From: Labilibaculum euxinicum
Lineage (GTDB): Bacteria; Bacteroidota; Bacteroidia; Bacteroidales; Marinifilaceae
Reading direction: 5' to 3'
Assembly: GCF_009795715.1 (NCBI RefSeq)
Contig: NZ_WTCR01000014.1
Span: forward strand, 1-64,000
DNA length: 64,000 bases
The position numbers and the translations under genes are program-made. The notes under the pieces are model-generated. The model had not been told where the DNA came from. It ran no database searches and saw nothing but the letters and a program-made list of their open reading frames with translations. Shown here piece by piece: positions 38,548 through 48,170 of this stretch. Every line of letters begins with the position of its first letter. The stretch's first letter is position 1.

Positions 38548-39141
38548 CTATTTTACCTCGTCCATAGAAATAAGATTGTGCAAAATTGCATATACCGTTA
38601 ATCCGGATACAGATTTAATACCCAATTTTTGTGTGATGTTTTTACGGTGAGTGACCACGGTATGAATGCTGATGAATAATTGATCGGCAATTTCTTTGTT
38701 GGTTAATCCAAGAGCAATATGTTTTAAGATATTTTTCTCACGGGAACTAATTGTTTCTGAATTTTTATCAGGAAATGAACTTTTGTTATTTTTATTTAGA
38801 ATTTCCTGCATCATATCAAGAATGGTATTTTGCCCATCCATATAATTGATATAACCATCTGCCTTTAAGTCATTTTTAAGGTTTTTCTTGTTCGATAACA
38901 AGATCAGAGAGAGTTTATTTTCATTGAAAAATTCCCTCTTTGCATCCAGACAATCACCGGGCAGCATGTCTGGATTAATAATGAGAATATCCGGTTTTCT
39001 TTTGTGCACAATTCCGCATACATCCTCTTTATTATCGATGAGCTGAATCACCTCAGAATTCTCCAGATTTTGAAGAATTGACCGGAGTCCTTTTCGGATC
39101 ATGCACGAATTATCAGCAATAAGAATCGTAGATCTTGCCAT
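38548..39141 (-). CDS. NarL/LuxR-family regulator with degenerate receiver domain
   Basis: A 197-residue protein: receiver-like residues 1-125, then a LuxR-type HTH (ISSREKNILKHIALGLTNKEIA, followed by ISIHTVVTHRKNITQKLGI). The phosphoacceptor Asp is replaced: PDILIINPDMLPG has Asn56 at the expected place, and the conserved switch Lys appears missing (DGYINYMD in place of DGYLLKD). Asp10 remains. Phosphorylation-independent regulation is likely. The gene follows the hemerythrin gene by 9 bases and probably forms an operon with it. Confidence 0.83.
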   Translation of the reverse strand: MARSTILIADNSCMIRKGLRSILQNLENSEVIQLIDNKEDVCGIVHKRKPDILIINPDMLPGDCLDAKREFFNENKLSLILLSNKKNLKNDLKADGYINYMDGQNTILDMMQEILNKNNKSSFPDKNSETISSREKNILKHIALGLTNKEIADQLFISIHTVVTHRKNITQKLGIKSVSGLTVYAILHNLISMDEVK

Positions 39142-39150
39142 AGTTAGAAT

Positions 39151-39879
39151 TTAAATAAGATTGCAGATCGATTTTTCCATTAAGATAACTTTAGGAGTTA
39201 GTACCTTATCCTCAATTCTGGAATGATAGTTCAAATCTTCCTCTAATTTGAACAGATCCTGTATAATTGTATGGTAAAGTGTGCTGTTTGCCGGAGGCGT
39301 AAGATATTTGATCATGATGGTTTTTAAATCCATCAGTTTTTCTTCTACATCATTATGCCCTTCCTCGTATTTTTCAATGGAAAATGATTCGAAAATTTCA
39401 CGGTTTCTTTCTGTAAAATTTTGATTCTTAATGATTTCTTCAACGGCTAAAACATATGGGAAAACAACATTTTCCTCATGCATAATGTGTTCTGTCAGCT
39501 CAGATTTATATCCCTCAAAGAAGTTTCTGATCAGCAGAATGTATTTCTGATCTTCAGTGTCTTCCGATTGCAGAGAGATAATTTTTTGTTCAATCTCTGA
39601 TAATTTATCATTTAAATAACTTGAATGAGTCATTTTAAGATAGTTGACAATGTTCTTAACCGGAATAGTTTGAAGCTCTTCTTTTGGGAAGTAGTCTTTA
39701 TCGTGATATGCGTTTACAAGCTGTAAAAAGAAGTTTATGTCGACCTCGTTTTCCCTGCAAACATCAGCAACGGTTTTGTCCCCAAATCCCAAATTGATTC
39801 CAAAACGGTGAATGACTGGAATGAGCATATAATTCAATTGAATTACATCAGCCAGCTTCATATCCTTTTTAATACGCAT
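39151..39879 (-). CDS. Hemerythrin HHE domain protein
   Basis: A 242-residue protein. The first ~70 residues (LADVIQLNYMLIPVIHRFGINLGFGDKTV) are a DUF542-like segment as in the RIC/YtfE/ScdA repair proteins but without the usual Cys pair. The rest is a four-helix hemerythrin domain with His/Glu ligands (THSSYLND, HIMHEENVVFPYV, EGHNDVEEK, YHSRIEDKVLTP). It probably carries a diiron site and senses or detoxifies oxygen or nitric oxide, or repairs iron centres. It leads a two-gene operon with the regulator. Confidence 0.82.
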   Translation of the reverse strand: MRIKKDMKLADVIQLNYMLIPVIHRFGINLGFGDKTVADVCRENEVDINFFLQLVNAYHDKDYFPKEELQTIPVKNIVNYLKMTHSSYLNDKLSEIEQKIISLQSEDTEDQKYILLIRNFFEGYKSELTEHIMHEENVVFPYVLAVEEIIKNQNFTERNREIFESFSIEKYEEGHNDVEEKLMDLKTIMIKYLTPPANSTLYHTIIQDLFKLEEDLNYHSRIEDKVLTPKVILMEKSICNLI

Positions 39880-40229
39880 AGCTTGTTTTTTTAATTAATC
39901 TAAATTAATAAAAAGTGTGGAATATTCGCAAAAAACGCATGAAGAATGCCGCAGGAAACCGAAACCAAATGTAGGAATAACACTAAAAATTATCTTATGG
40001 CAAAAGATTTTTTGAATACCATTTGGTTTCAGTTGTCGCCGGCATGTTCTATCTGTACAAAATTAGTTTCTCCAAATTTGCGGACAATACCTACTTATAG
40101 GTATATTATCCCATTTTAAAATTAAGATGAGTCGGTGCAATGCCGATAGATATTTGACAATCAATGTCAAGCCTGCGCAGATAGGGATTATTTGATTTCG
40201 TTGATTTTCAATTCAAATACTAATTGGTA
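39880..40229 (-). promoter_or_regulatory. Dyad-rich upstream region of the hemerythrin operon
   Basis: A 350-base gap contains an imperfect 26-base inverted repeat (39946-39971 with 40020-40045, about 20 of 26 positions pairing), a perfect ATACCTA/TAGGTAT dyad (40087-40104), and TTGACA-N5-TGTCAA (40154-40170), which looks like a CRP/FNR-family half-site pair. These suit control by oxygen or nitrosative stress, but the assignment is inferred. Confidence 0.45.
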
Positions 40230-41489
40230 TTATCTCCCGAAGTGAATGATTTCCTTGATATGAAGTATTCGCGATTTTGCATATTCATATTTAGGATCGT
40301 CTATGTCGGAGGTTTGCTGGAGGAATTTGGTGTAATAATCCAGTGCTTTATCTTTATTTTCCCCATACTCTTCGTAGGTTGTTGCAATTTCGTAAAGAAT
40401 ATCTGGGTTTGTGTTGTCTATTTCAAGAAGATTCAGATAGGATGCTGTCGCTTTTTCAAATTGTCTGGTTGCTCCGTACGATTTTGCCAAATACAAATGC
40501 ATTGAGGCCTCAATAGGTGAAGTGATATAAAAAAGAGCATCTTCCAAAAATTTAATCCCTTTCTCGTGTTGATTCAATCGGGCATAACAAATTCCTGTAT
40601 GGAAATTAATCATTGGGTCTTTTTCAAAGGTCGGGCCACAACTTGCAAAAGCAGTTAATGCATCTTCATATTGCCGGGTCTGCATGTAGCAAATTCCCAG
40701 TTGTCTGTGTTCGGCTGCAGTTAGGTTGTTGGATGCTTTAAGATCTTTTAAAATTGTTAAGGCATTGTCGTACCATTCCAATCCAATTAAAACCTGAGCC
40801 TTTTTCTTTAGTAGTATGGTGTTGTCCGGATAGGTTGCCAATCCATTTGAGCAGTATTCCAATGCTTGCTGGTAAGCGGTCATTTCATAAAGCTGTTGAA
40901 TAATATGAACCAATACAGATAAGTCATCAGGGTTGAGTTCGTACGAAATCATATAAGAAGACAAAGATCCTGTGAAATCCTGCATTCGATCTTTTAAATT
41001 CCCTATTTGTTTGTAAATGAAAGGATTTAAAGAATCCGTTTGGATGATTTGTTTATAGACTTTTAAGCTTTCTTTGAGTTTATTTTGACCGGAAAGGGTT
41101 TTTGCCAAAAGTAAGTTGATTTGATAATCAGAGGAATCAATGGAATGTAAATTGGAAAGATATTTCTCTGCTCCGGGATAATTTCCTAATGAGTACAGAC
41201 AGGAACTTAAATTCAAGAGTATTGTTTTGGAATTATTGTTTAAAGAGTTAGCTTTTTGATAATTGATGATGGCTAATTTGTCTTTGTTAAGGTTTTGAAA
41301 GGCTTTGCCAAGTTGAAAATACAAGAGACTGTTTAAGCTGTCTTTTTTTATCATTTGCTCAAGCATTGGAATTGCTTTGGAGTATTGTTCCGAATACAGG
41401 AGTTGATCTACCTTAGTTGCTTTTTGAGAAAAACTTGCAGGAATGTTAATTGCTATACTTAACAGAAGTAGGAGGATGATTTGTTTCAT
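40230..41489 (-). CDS. Tetratricopeptide-repeat protein, exported
   Basis: A 419-residue protein with a signal peptide (KQIILLLLLSIAINIPASFSQ) followed by about ten TPR-like helix pairs (for example YFQLGKAFQNLNKDKLAIINYQKA, seen in register through the protein; AEHRQLGICYMQTRQYEDALTAF). It is a periplasmic protein-interaction scaffold of unknown partner. It is downstream of der with a terminator between. Confidence 0.83.
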   Translation of the reverse strand: MKQIILLLLLSIAINIPASFSQKATKVDQLLYSEQYSKAIPMLEQMIKKDSLNSLLYFQLGKAFQNLNKDKLAIINYQKANSLNNNSKTILLNLSSCLYSLGNYPGAEKYLSNLHSIDSSDYQINLLLAKTLSGQNKLKESLKVYKQIIQTDSLNPFIYKQIGNLKDRMQDFTGSLSSYMISYELNPDDLSVLVHIIQQLYEMTAYQQALEYCSNGLATYPDNTILLKKKAQVLIGLEWYDNALTILKDLKASNNLTAAEHRQLGICYMQTRQYEDALTAFASCGPTFEKDPMINFHTGICYARLNQHEKGIKFLEDALFYITSPIEASMHLYLAKSYGATRQFEKATASYLNLLEIDNTNPDILYEIATTYEEYGENKDKALDYYTKFLQQTSDIDDPKYEYAKSRILHIKEIIHFGR

Positions 41490-41537
41490 GTCTTGGGTTT
41501 ATGATTAGGATTTAAATATAACTAAAATTTTAGTTAT

Positions 41538-41545
41538 CAAAAATA
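41538..41545 (-). promoter_or_regulatory. Candidate -7 box for the TPR gene
   Basis: Minus-strand TATTTTTG fits TAnnTTTG, about 49 bases before the start codon. Confidence 0.35.
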
Positions 41546-41562
41546 TTTTTCCCTTTAATGAC

Positions 41563-41595
41563 AAAAAAAACCGACTCAGAAAAACTGAATCGGCT
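41563..41595 (-). terminator. der terminator
   Basis: On the minus strand CCGATTCAG and CTGAGTCGG pair (one mismatch) around a T-rich loop, then a run of eight T follows. Confidence 0.87.
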
Positions 41596-41618
41596 AATGA
41601 TTGTGCTGTGTACAACAC

Positions 41619-42926
41619 TTATTTTTTTCTCACAAAAATTTGAATCGGCACCCCGGTAAATGACCAGTTTTTGCGGATCTGATTCTCAAGATATCTTTTG
41701 TAAGGATCTTTAATGTATTGAGGCAGATTGCAATAGAATGCAAATGTTGGTGCGTGAGTTGGTAATTGAGTTACATATTTTATTTTAATAAATTTCCCTT
41801 TCAACGCAGGAGGATTAAGAGCTGCAATTACTTTTTGCATCACATTGTTTAGTTCCGATGTTGGTATTTTACGAATACGATTCTCATAAACCTCAAGCGC
41901 GGATTCCAAAACTTGAATTAATCGTTGTTTTGTAATGGCAGAGGTGAAAATAATTGGAACATCTTTAAATGGTGCAATTCGATTTCTAATTTCTTCTTCG
42001 AATTCTTTCATGGTATTGGTTTCTTTATCCACCAAATCCCATTTGTTAATCATGATTACAACTCCTTTGCGATTGTTGAGAATAATGTCGAGAATACTTA
42101 AATCCTGAGCTTCTACACCACGGGTTGCATCTAAAATCAACACACAAACATCAGCGCTTTCAATTGTTCTGATTGATCGCATTACCGAATAGAATTCAAG
42201 ATCTTCGTGCACTTTTGGTTTCTTGCGAACTCCGGCAGTATCTACCATGATAAAATCATGACCGAATTTTTGAAATCGGGTATGAATTGAATCTCTTGTT
42301 GTTCCTGCAACATCAGTCACAATATTTCGGTCGATTCCAACCAAAGCGTTCACAGTTGATGATTTTCCTACGTTTGGACGACCAACAAATGCTATTCTTG
42401 GCAGACCTTCATCATCGTCGTTTGGTTTGATCTCAAAATCATTTACTACAGCATCCAGTAAATCTCCTGTTCCCGATCCATTAACCGATGAAATTGGAAA
42501 AACCTGTCCGCTCAGACCAATTGAATAGAATTCGTTCGCTGCAAAAATTAAATCCGCATTGTCAGCCTTATTTGCAACCAAATAAACTTTCTTTTTGGTG
42601 CGGCGAAGTATTCCTGCAACAGCCGAATCTAAATCTGTGATTCCGTGCTGTACATCTAAAACAAATAAAATAGAATCGGCTTCCTCAATGGCAATCATTA
42701 CCTGTTTGCGGATTTCCTCTTCAAAAATATCGTCTGAATTGGTAGCGTAGCCTCCGGTATCAATAATAGAAAATTCTATGCCATTCCATTCAGATTTTCC
42801 GTAATTACGATCACGGGTAACACCGGCAGTTTCGTTTACGATTGCTTTTCTAGTACCCGATAATCGATTAAAAAGTGTAGATTTTCCAACATTTGGTCTT
42901 CCTACGATTGCAACTATATTGCTCAT
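41619..42926 (-). CDS. der: Ribosome-assembly GTPase Der (EngA)
   Basis: A 435-residue protein with two tandem GTPase domains, diagnostic of Der: [14 protein letters not shown] and DTGG at the start, then [19 protein letters not shown] and NKWD from about residue 180. A KH-like C-terminal domain follows. It acts in 50S subunit maturation. It lies 95 bases downstream of era on the same strand, a pairing common in this phylum. Confidence 0.96.
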   Translation of the reverse strand: MSNIVAIVGRPNVGKSTLFNRLSGTRKAIVNETAGVTRDRNYGKSEWNGIEFSIIDTGGYATNSDDIFEEEIRKQVMIAIEEADSILFVLDVQHGITDLDSAVAGILRRTKKKVYLVANKADNADLIFAANEFYSIGLSGQVFPISSVNGSGTGDLLDAVVNDFEIKPNDDDEGLPRIAFVGRPNVGKSSTVNALVGIDRNIVTDVAGTTRDSIHTRFQKFGHDFIMVDTAGVRKKPKVHEDLEFYSVMRSIRTIESADVCVLILDATRGVEAQDLSILDIILNNRKGVVIMINKWDLVDKETNTMKEFEEEIRNRIAPFKDVPIIFTSAITKQRLIQVLESALEVYENRIRKIPTSELNNVMQKVIAALNPPALKGKFIKIKYVTQLPTHAPTFAFYCNLPQYIKDPYKRYLENQIRKNWSFTGVPIQIFVRKK

Positions 42927-43020
42927 TATTTTATTTTTCTAACGCAATCTCTGCGTGTAATTCTTATTCAATTGATTAAAATCCTAAAGATTTCTTCGAT
43001 TTGTCAATACAGTTTTGAAC

Positions 43021-43902
43021 TTATTGATTGTATCCAAAATTCTTTAGCTGAGAGTCTTTGCTTCTCCAGTCTTTTGCAACCTTAACGTATAGTTTTAAGA
43101 ACACTTTTTTCCCAAAGAATTTTTCCATGTCCAGTCGGGCTTCAGTTCCAACTTTCTTCAGTGCTTTGCCCTGGTGTCCAATGATGATTCCTTTTTGAGA
43201 AGTTCGTTCAACATTAATTACTGCCATAATGTTGATTATTTTAGGCTCATCCTTGAATTCTTCAACGGCAACCTCTACCGAATATGGAATTTCTTTGTCG
43301 TAGTTAGTCAGTATTTTCTCTCTGATAATTTCATTTACAAAAAAACGGGATGGTTTATCAGTTAGTTCGTCTTTTGCGAAAAAAGGAGGACCTTCAGGTA
43401 ATAATTCCAAAATGCGGTTAAACAAATTCGGAACGTTAAAATTCTCTGTTGCCGACATTGGGAATATTTCAGCTTTAGGAAGTGTTACTTTCCATCTATC
43501 TACCAGTTTATTTAATTTTTCCTGATCAGATAAATCAATCTTGTTGATCAGCAAAAGAACCGGGATGTCAGAATTTTGTACCTTCTTAAGGAATTCTTCG
43601 TTTTTATCGATGGTTTCAATAACGTCGGTAACATATAAAATAACGTCAGCATCAACCAATGCCGAAGTTGAAAATTTCATCATCGACTCCTGAAGTTTGT
43701 AGTTTGGCTGCAAAACTCCTGGTGTATCAGAGTATACAATTTGAAAATCATCACCATTAACAATTCCTTTAATCCGGTGACGCGTGGTTTGTGATTTCGA
43801 CGTAATAATTGAGATGCGTTCCCCAACCAAATTATTCATTAAGGTTGATTTCCCAACGTTGGGATTTCCAATAATATTTACAAAACCTGATTTATGAGGC
43901 AT
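43021..43902 (-). CDS. era: GTPase Era
   Basis: A 293-residue GTPase: [14 protein letters not shown] (P-loop), DTPGVLQP, NKID, and a C-terminal type II KH domain with IIGHQGKALKKVG. Era binds the 3' end of 16S rRNA during 30S assembly. It heads the era-der transcription unit and is divergent from the riboflavin operon. Confidence 0.96.
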   Translation of the reverse strand: MPHKSGFVNIIGNPNVGKSTLMNNLVGERISIITSKSQTTRHRIKGIVNGDDFQIVYSDTPGVLQPNYKLQESMMKFSTSALVDADVILYVTDVIETIDKNEEFLKKVQNSDIPVLLLINKIDLSDQEKLNKLVDRWKVTLPKAEIFPMSATENFNVPNLFNRILELLPEGPPFFAKDELTDKPSRFFVNEIIREKILTNYDKEIPYSVEVAVEEFKDEPKIINIMAVINVERTSQKGIIIGHQGKALKKVGTEARLDMEKFFGKKVFLKLYVKVAKDWRSKDSQLKNFGYNQ

Positions 43903-43935
43903 ATGTACTCCAATTTAGTGATTTAAAAATTTTTG

Positions 43936-43966
43936 CAAAGATAGTACAATTAATACCATTTACGAA
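43936..43966 (-). promoter_or_regulatory. Probable promoter of era-der
   Basis: On the minus strand TATCTTTG (-7 type, TAnnTTTG) is preceded at 19 bases by TTCG, one mismatch from the -33 TTTG. The start codon is about 34 bases downstream. Confidence 0.5.
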
Positions 43967-44125
43967 AATGTCTGCCACTCATTAAGATGGAATAAAGAAC
44001 TTGTTGGAGTTTTTTTTATAGAAATACCAATATGTAATGGTTTAAAAGTCCTAATTCGAAGCGTTAGTGTGGCTTAAGTTTTAATGTTTTGAATTTACAG
44101 TGTGTTGTAAAGACTGTTTGTGCGA

Positions 44126-44156
44126 TTTGTTTTTATTTTCTAAAACTATATATTTG
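44126..44156 (+). promoter_or_regulatory. Promoter of the riboflavin operon
   Basis: TTTG (44126-44129), a 19-base spacer and TATATTTG (44149-44156) match the full Bacteroidota -33/-7 consensus. Transcription would start near 44163, some 40 bases before the FMN aptamer. Confidence 0.75.
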
Positions 44157-44202
44157 TAGCAGAATAAGGAATGAAAACTTTGTTCTAAATATTTTATTGT
44201 TT

Positions 44203-44312
44203 CTTCAGGGCAGGGTGAAATTCCCGACCGGCGGTGATAGTCCGCGAATCTTTAACGAGATTGAACTGGTGTGATTCCAGTACCGACAGTACAGTCTGGA
44301 TGGGAGAAGAAA
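44203..44312 (+). ncRNA. FMN riboswitch (RFN element)
   Basis: The conserved RFN blocks are present in order: CAGGGCAGGGTGAAATTCCC, GACCGGCGGTGATAGTCCGCG, a variable arm, TGGTGTGATTCCAGTACCGAC, and ACAGTCTGGATGGGAGA. The aptamer binds flavin mononucleotide. The terminator at 44383 is the expression platform, so FMN should stop transcription before ribD. Confidence 0.96.
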
Positions 44313-44382
44313 AACAATTGATCAATTTGATTGATTTCATGTCAATGGAAATTGTTTCCGTTTGGCTATACCTATAATAGAT

Positions 44383-44425
44383 GCCCTGAATAGTTTAATG
44401 AACTATTCAGGGCTTTTTGTTTTTA
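44383..44425 (+). terminator. FMN riboswitch attenuator terminator
   Basis: GCCCTGAATAGTT and AACTATTCAGGGC form a perfect 13-bp stem around TAATG and are followed by TTTTTGTTTTT. It lies between the aptamer and the ribD start, so it is a regulated, not a constitutive, terminator. The alternative antiterminator pairing was not worked out. Confidence 0.9.
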
Positions 44426-44430
44426 TGCAG

Positions 44431-45534
44431 ATGAGTAAAGAGTATCAATACATGCAAAGAGCCTTCGAGTTGGCTAAAAAGGGAATAGGAAGAGTAAATC
44501 CTAATCCTTTGGTTGGTGCTGTTATTGTTCGTGATAATCAAATTATTGGCGAGGGATATCATGAGTTCTTTGGTGGTCCGCATGCCGAGGTAAATGCATT
44601 TCGATCAGCAACAGAATCTGTTGAAGGGGCAACAATGTATGTGACTTTGGAGCCATGTTCCCATTATGGTAAAACACCGCCTTGTGCTGAAGCAATTGTG
44701 AAAAATAAAATTGGGAAAGTGGTGATTGGGATGTTGGATCCGAACCCATTGGTGGCGGGAAAAGGAGTAAAATTACTTGAGGATAACGGAATTGAGGTTG
44801 AATACGGCTATTTGTGCGAAGAATTAAGTCAGATGAACCGTGTTTTTCTGAAATTTATTCAAAATAAAATTCCCTATGTGGTGATGAAAACAGCCATGAC
44901 TCTGGATGGGAAGATTGCCAGTGAAACGGGTGATTCCCGTTGGGTTTCCAACGAAAAATCACGGGCAAGGGTTCATCAGTTAAGAAATGAACTGGCAGGA
45001 ATCATGATTGGTGTTGATACGGTGATTGCCGATGATCCGATGCTGACGACCAGATTGGGAAAAGGAGAAGGACGAAATCCGGTAAGGATAGTGGTAGACA
45101 GTAGTGCCCGGATTCCTTTGGAATCAAAAATACTGAATACGGGTGTTCAGGCCAAAACAATTGTTGCTGTAACAGATAAAGTTGACTCTGTAAAGATTGC
45201 ACAAATTGAAGACTTAGGAAATTCCGTGATCATTGCAAAATCCAAAAATGGAAGAGTTGATCTTGCTGATTTAATGGTGAAGCTTGGAAGTGAGGGCATT
45301 GATGGAATTTTACTGGAAGGAGGAGCAACGCTTAACTTTTCGGCTTTGGAAGCAGGTATTGTTGATGAGGTAATGTCGTTTATTGCACCTAAAATTATTG
45401 GTGGTGCCAATTCTAAATCACCCGTTGGCGGCGAAGGAATCAAATTCATGAAAGATGCCATCGAATTGGAGAATATTATAATAGGTCAGCTTGGAAATGA
45501 TCTGATGCTGACAGGGAAAATAAAAAAAGTGTAG
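44431..45534 (+). CDS. ribD: Bifunctional deaminase/reductase RibD
   Basis: A 367-residue enzyme for steps 2 and 3 of riboflavin synthesis. The deaminase domain has HAEVNAF and PCSHYGKTPPCAEAI (zinc ligands His, Cys, Cys). The reductase domain has MKTAMTLDGKIASETGDSRWVS and a C-terminal LLEGGATLNFSALE. The ATG at 44431 (or 44425) is used because an earlier in-frame ATG at 44362 would place codons across the attenuator stem. First gene of ribD-ribE-ribBA-ribH. Confidence 0.95.
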   Translation: MSKEYQYMQRAFELAKKGIGRVNPNPLVGAVIVRDNQIIGEGYHEFFGGPHAEVNAFRSATESVEGATMYVTLEPCSHYGKTPPCAEAIVKNKIGKVVIGMLDPNPLVAGKGVKLLEDNGIEVEYGYLCEELSQMNRVFLKFIQNKIPYVVMKTAMTLDGKIASETGDSRWVSNEKSRARVHQLRNELAGIMIGVDTVIADDPMLTTRLGKGEGRNPVRIVVDSSARIPLESKILNTGVQAKTIVAVTDKVDSVKIAQIEDLGNSVIIAKSKNGRVDLADLMVKLGSEGIDGILLEGGATLNFSALEAGIVDEVMSFIAPKIIGGANSKSPVGGEGIKFMKDAIELENIIIGQLGNDLMLTGKIKKV

Positions 45535-45592
45535 CAGATAGTGGATGCTTTGTAATTTGATAGCTGTTTACCAATAACTGATAATTGAAAAA

Positions 45593-46252
45593 ATGTTTAC
45601 AGGTTTAATTGAAGAAATAGGAAGCATTAAGTCCATTCAAAGTGGAGGCAAGTCAATTCGATTGACTGTTTCGGCCCGTAAAATTATGGATGATGTGAAG
45701 CTGGGTGATAGTATTGCAACCAATGGAATTTGTTTGACAGTGGTTAGCTTTAATTCTACCGGTTTTTCGGCAGATGTTATGCCGGAGACAATGAGCCGAA
45801 CAAATTTCGGATTGTTGGGAGCGGGAAGCCGCGTGAATTTAGAGCGGGCTCTTCGAGTTGGCGACCGGATGGGTGGTCATATGGTAAGTGGACATATCGA
45901 TGGTTTGGGCGAAGTTGTAGGCAGGGAGCAAGATGATAATGCCATTTGGGTTAGCATTGCGGCACCTGATAATATATTGAAATATATTGTGGAGAAAGGT
46001 TCTGTTGCCATTGATGGTATCAGTTTGACTGTGGCTTATGTGGATGAGAAAATTTTTAAAGTTTCAATTATTCCGCTTACACAGGAAGATACAACTTTAA
46101 CTTCTAAGAAAAAGGGAGAAAAAGTAAATCTGGAATGCGATATGACTGCAAAGTATATTGAAAAATTCATGCTTCATAGAGATGAGGAAAGTGCTCAGGT
46201 GGGGAAGTCGGATATTTCGATGAATTTCCTGAAAGAGAATGGGTTTGCATAA
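45593..46252 (+). CDS. ribE: Riboflavin synthase, alpha subunit
   Basis: A 219-residue protein starting MFTGLIEEIG, with two lumazine-binding repeats (GDSIATNGICLTVV and KGSVAIDGISLTVAYV). It dismutates two 6,7-dimethyl-8-ribityllumazine molecules to riboflavin. The length is slightly above the usual because of a C-terminal tail (about 20 residues). It is 58 bases after ribD. Confidence 0.95.
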   Translation: MFTGLIEEIGSIKSIQSGGKSIRLTVSARKIMDDVKLGDSIATNGICLTVVSFNSTGFSADVMPETMSRTNFGLLGAGSRVNLERALRVGDRMGGHMVSGHIDGLGEVVGREQDDNAIWVSIAAPDNILKYIVEKGSVAIDGISLTVAYVDEKIFKVSIIPLTQEDTTLTSKKKGEKVNLECDMTAKYIEKFMLHRDEESAQVGKSDISMNFLKENGFA

Positions 46253-46289
46253 AAAGTAAAATTGGAAACAAACAACAATACATAAAACT

Positions 46290-47528
46290 ATGAAATTTCA
46301 TACAATTGAAGAAGCGATTGAAGACATCAAATTAGGGAAGATGATTGTGGTGGTTGACGATGAAGATCGTGAAAATGAGGGTGATTTGCTGATGGCGGCG
46401 GAAATGGTTACTCCTGAGGCAATCAATTTTATGGCCCGACAGGCTGGAGGATTGATTTGTATGCCAATTGTTAAGGAGCGTTTGGATGAGTTGAATATTG
46501 ATATGATGGTGTACCATAATACTGATGCAAAGCAAACGGCCTTTACCGTAAGTATTGATGCTGCAGATTGTTCAACCGGTATTTCTGCTCACGAACGTGC
46601 GCATACAATACAGAAAGTATTTGATAAGAATGCCAAACCGGAAGATTTTACCCGTCCGGGACACATTTTTCCTTTGGTAGCGCGTAAAAATGGAGTTTTG
46701 GTTCGTGCAGGACACACCGAAGCGGCTGTTGATCTGGCAAGAATGGCAGGATTGTATCCGGCAGGCGTAATTTGTGAAATTATGAATGAGGATGGGACCA
46801 TGGCCCGTGTTCCTCAGCTCAGAGAATACATCAAAAAGCATGATTTAAAAATGATTACGATTGCTGATTTGATTGAGTATCGCAGACAAACAGAGAGCGT
46901 AATCGAAAAAGTAACTGAAACAGCAATGCCAACAAAACATGGCGAATTTAGAGCTCATGGTTTTGTCAATAAAATTACCGGTGAGCATCATGTCGCTTTG
47001 GTAAAAGGAGATATTGATACTTCTGAACCAGTGTTGGTTCGGGTGCATTCTGAATGTTTAACCGGTGATGCGTTTGGTTCTATGCGTTGCGATTGCGGCG
47101 ATCAGCTGCAGGAAGCTTTGCGGAGAATCGAAGAGGCTGGCAGAGGTGTGTTGTTATATATGCGTCAGGAAGGCCGGGGGATTGGTTTAATTAATAAATT
47201 AAAGGCTTACCAACTTCAGGATATGGGGATGGATACTGTTGAGGCAAACCTGGCATTAGGATTTAAGGCCGATTTACGTGATTATGGTATTGGTGCTGCT
47301 ATTTTAGCTGAATTGGGTGTTAAGAATTTGACTTTAATGACCAATAATCCACTGAAAGTTGCTGGTTTAAAAGGATATGGATTGAAAATTGTTGCTCGTG
47401 AAGAGATTGAAATGACTTGCAATGAAAAAAATGAATTCTATATGCAGACCAAAATGAATAAAATGGGTCATCTATTGCATCAGGATGTAAAGTGGAATTT
47501 GCAAAACGATGATAAAAAGATAAAATAA
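46290..47528 (+). CDS. ribBA: Bifunctional DHBP synthase / GTP cyclohydrolase II
   Basis: A 412-residue fusion. Residues 1-205 are 3,4-dihydroxy-2-butanone-4-phosphate synthase ([38 protein letters not shown]-like motif). Residues about 210-400 are GTP cyclohydrolase II with the zinc cysteines in [20 protein letters not shown] and [12 protein letters not shown]. It supplies both precursors of the pathway, from ribulose 5-phosphate and GTP. Confidence 0.96.
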   Translation: MKFHTIEEAIEDIKLGKMIVVVDDEDRENEGDLLMAAEMVTPEAINFMARQAGGLICMPIVKERLDELNIDMMVYHNTDAKQTAFTVSIDAADCSTGISAHERAHTIQKVFDKNAKPEDFTRPGHIFPLVARKNGVLVRAGHTEAAVDLARMAGLYPAGVICEIMNEDGTMARVPQLREYIKKHDLKMITIADLIEYRRQTESVIEKVTETAMPTKHGEFRAHGFVNKITGEHHVALVKGDIDTSEPVLVRVHSECLTGDAFGSMRCDCGDQLQEALRRIEEAGRGVLLYMRQEGRGIGLINKLKAYQLQDMGMDTVEANLALGFKADLRDYGIGAAILAELGVKNLTLMTNNPLKVAGLKGYGLKIVAREEIEMTCNEKNEFYMQTKMNKMGHLLHQDVKWNLQNDDKKIK

Positions 47529-47627
47529 GTATATGTGTTAATGAGTGAATGAGGTAACAAGAATTGCTTTTGAAGAAGAGTAATCTCACAGCTGAAATCT
47601 CATTTCTCACATCTAAAATCAAATAAA

Positions 47628-48089
47628 ATGAATATTATTGAAGGTAAGCTTATTGCGAAAGATTTAAAATTCGGTATTGTTGCCGGTCGTTTTAATGAAT
47701 TTATTGGAGGTAAATTGTTAGCAGGTGCTTTGGATGCGATCAACCGTCATGGAGCTTCAACTGATGATGTAGATGTCGCCTGGGTTCCCGGAGCATTTGA
47801 AATTCCATTGATTGCCAAGAAGATGGCAAAAAGCGGTAAATACGATGCGGTTATTTGTTTGGGTGCTGTAATTAAAGGTTCAACTCCTCATTTTGAATAT
47901 GTGTCGAGCGAAGTAACTAAAGGTGTTGCAAGTGTTTCCTTAGATTCGGAAGTGCCTGTTATTTTTGGTGTTTTAACTACCGATTCTATTGAGCAGGCTA
48001 TTGAACGTGCCGGAACTAAAGCTGGAAACAAGGGATTTGAAGCAGCGGTATCTGCTATTGAGATGGCTAATTTGCTGAAGCAATTTTAA
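47628..48089 (+). CDS. ribH: 6,7-dimethyl-8-ribityllumazine synthase
   Basis: A 153-residue protein of normal length with [44 protein letters not shown] and [19 protein letters not shown]. It condenses the two precursors to the lumazine, forming icosahedral or pentameric shells. Last gene of the operon, ended by a strong terminator. Confidence 0.96.
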   Translation: MNIIEGKLIAKDLKFGIVAGRFNEFIGGKLLAGALDAINRHGASTDDVDVAWVPGAFEIPLIAKKMAKSGKYDAVICLGAVIKGSTPHFEYVSSEVTKGVASVSLDSEVPVIFGVLTTDSIEQAIERAGTKAGNKGFEAAVSAIEMANLLKQF

Positions 48090-48106
48090 GAATACAATAT
48101 GTCAAA

Positions 48107-48137
48107 AAAATCCCGGCAGTGATGCCGGGATTTTTTT
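48107..48137 (+). terminator. Riboflavin operon terminator
   Basis: AATCCCGGCA and TGCCGGGATT pair around GTGA and continue into a T run; A's on the left flank could also serve the opposite strand. Confidence 0.92.
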
Positions 48138-48170
48138 ATACAATGTCTACTGAGTAGATACTTATTGCGA

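Noticed and set aside
44362-44430. Upstream ATG of ribD at 44362
   Set aside because: Its codons would read through the riboswitch attenuator stem, and the family N-terminus begins at MSKEYQYMQRAFELA (44431).
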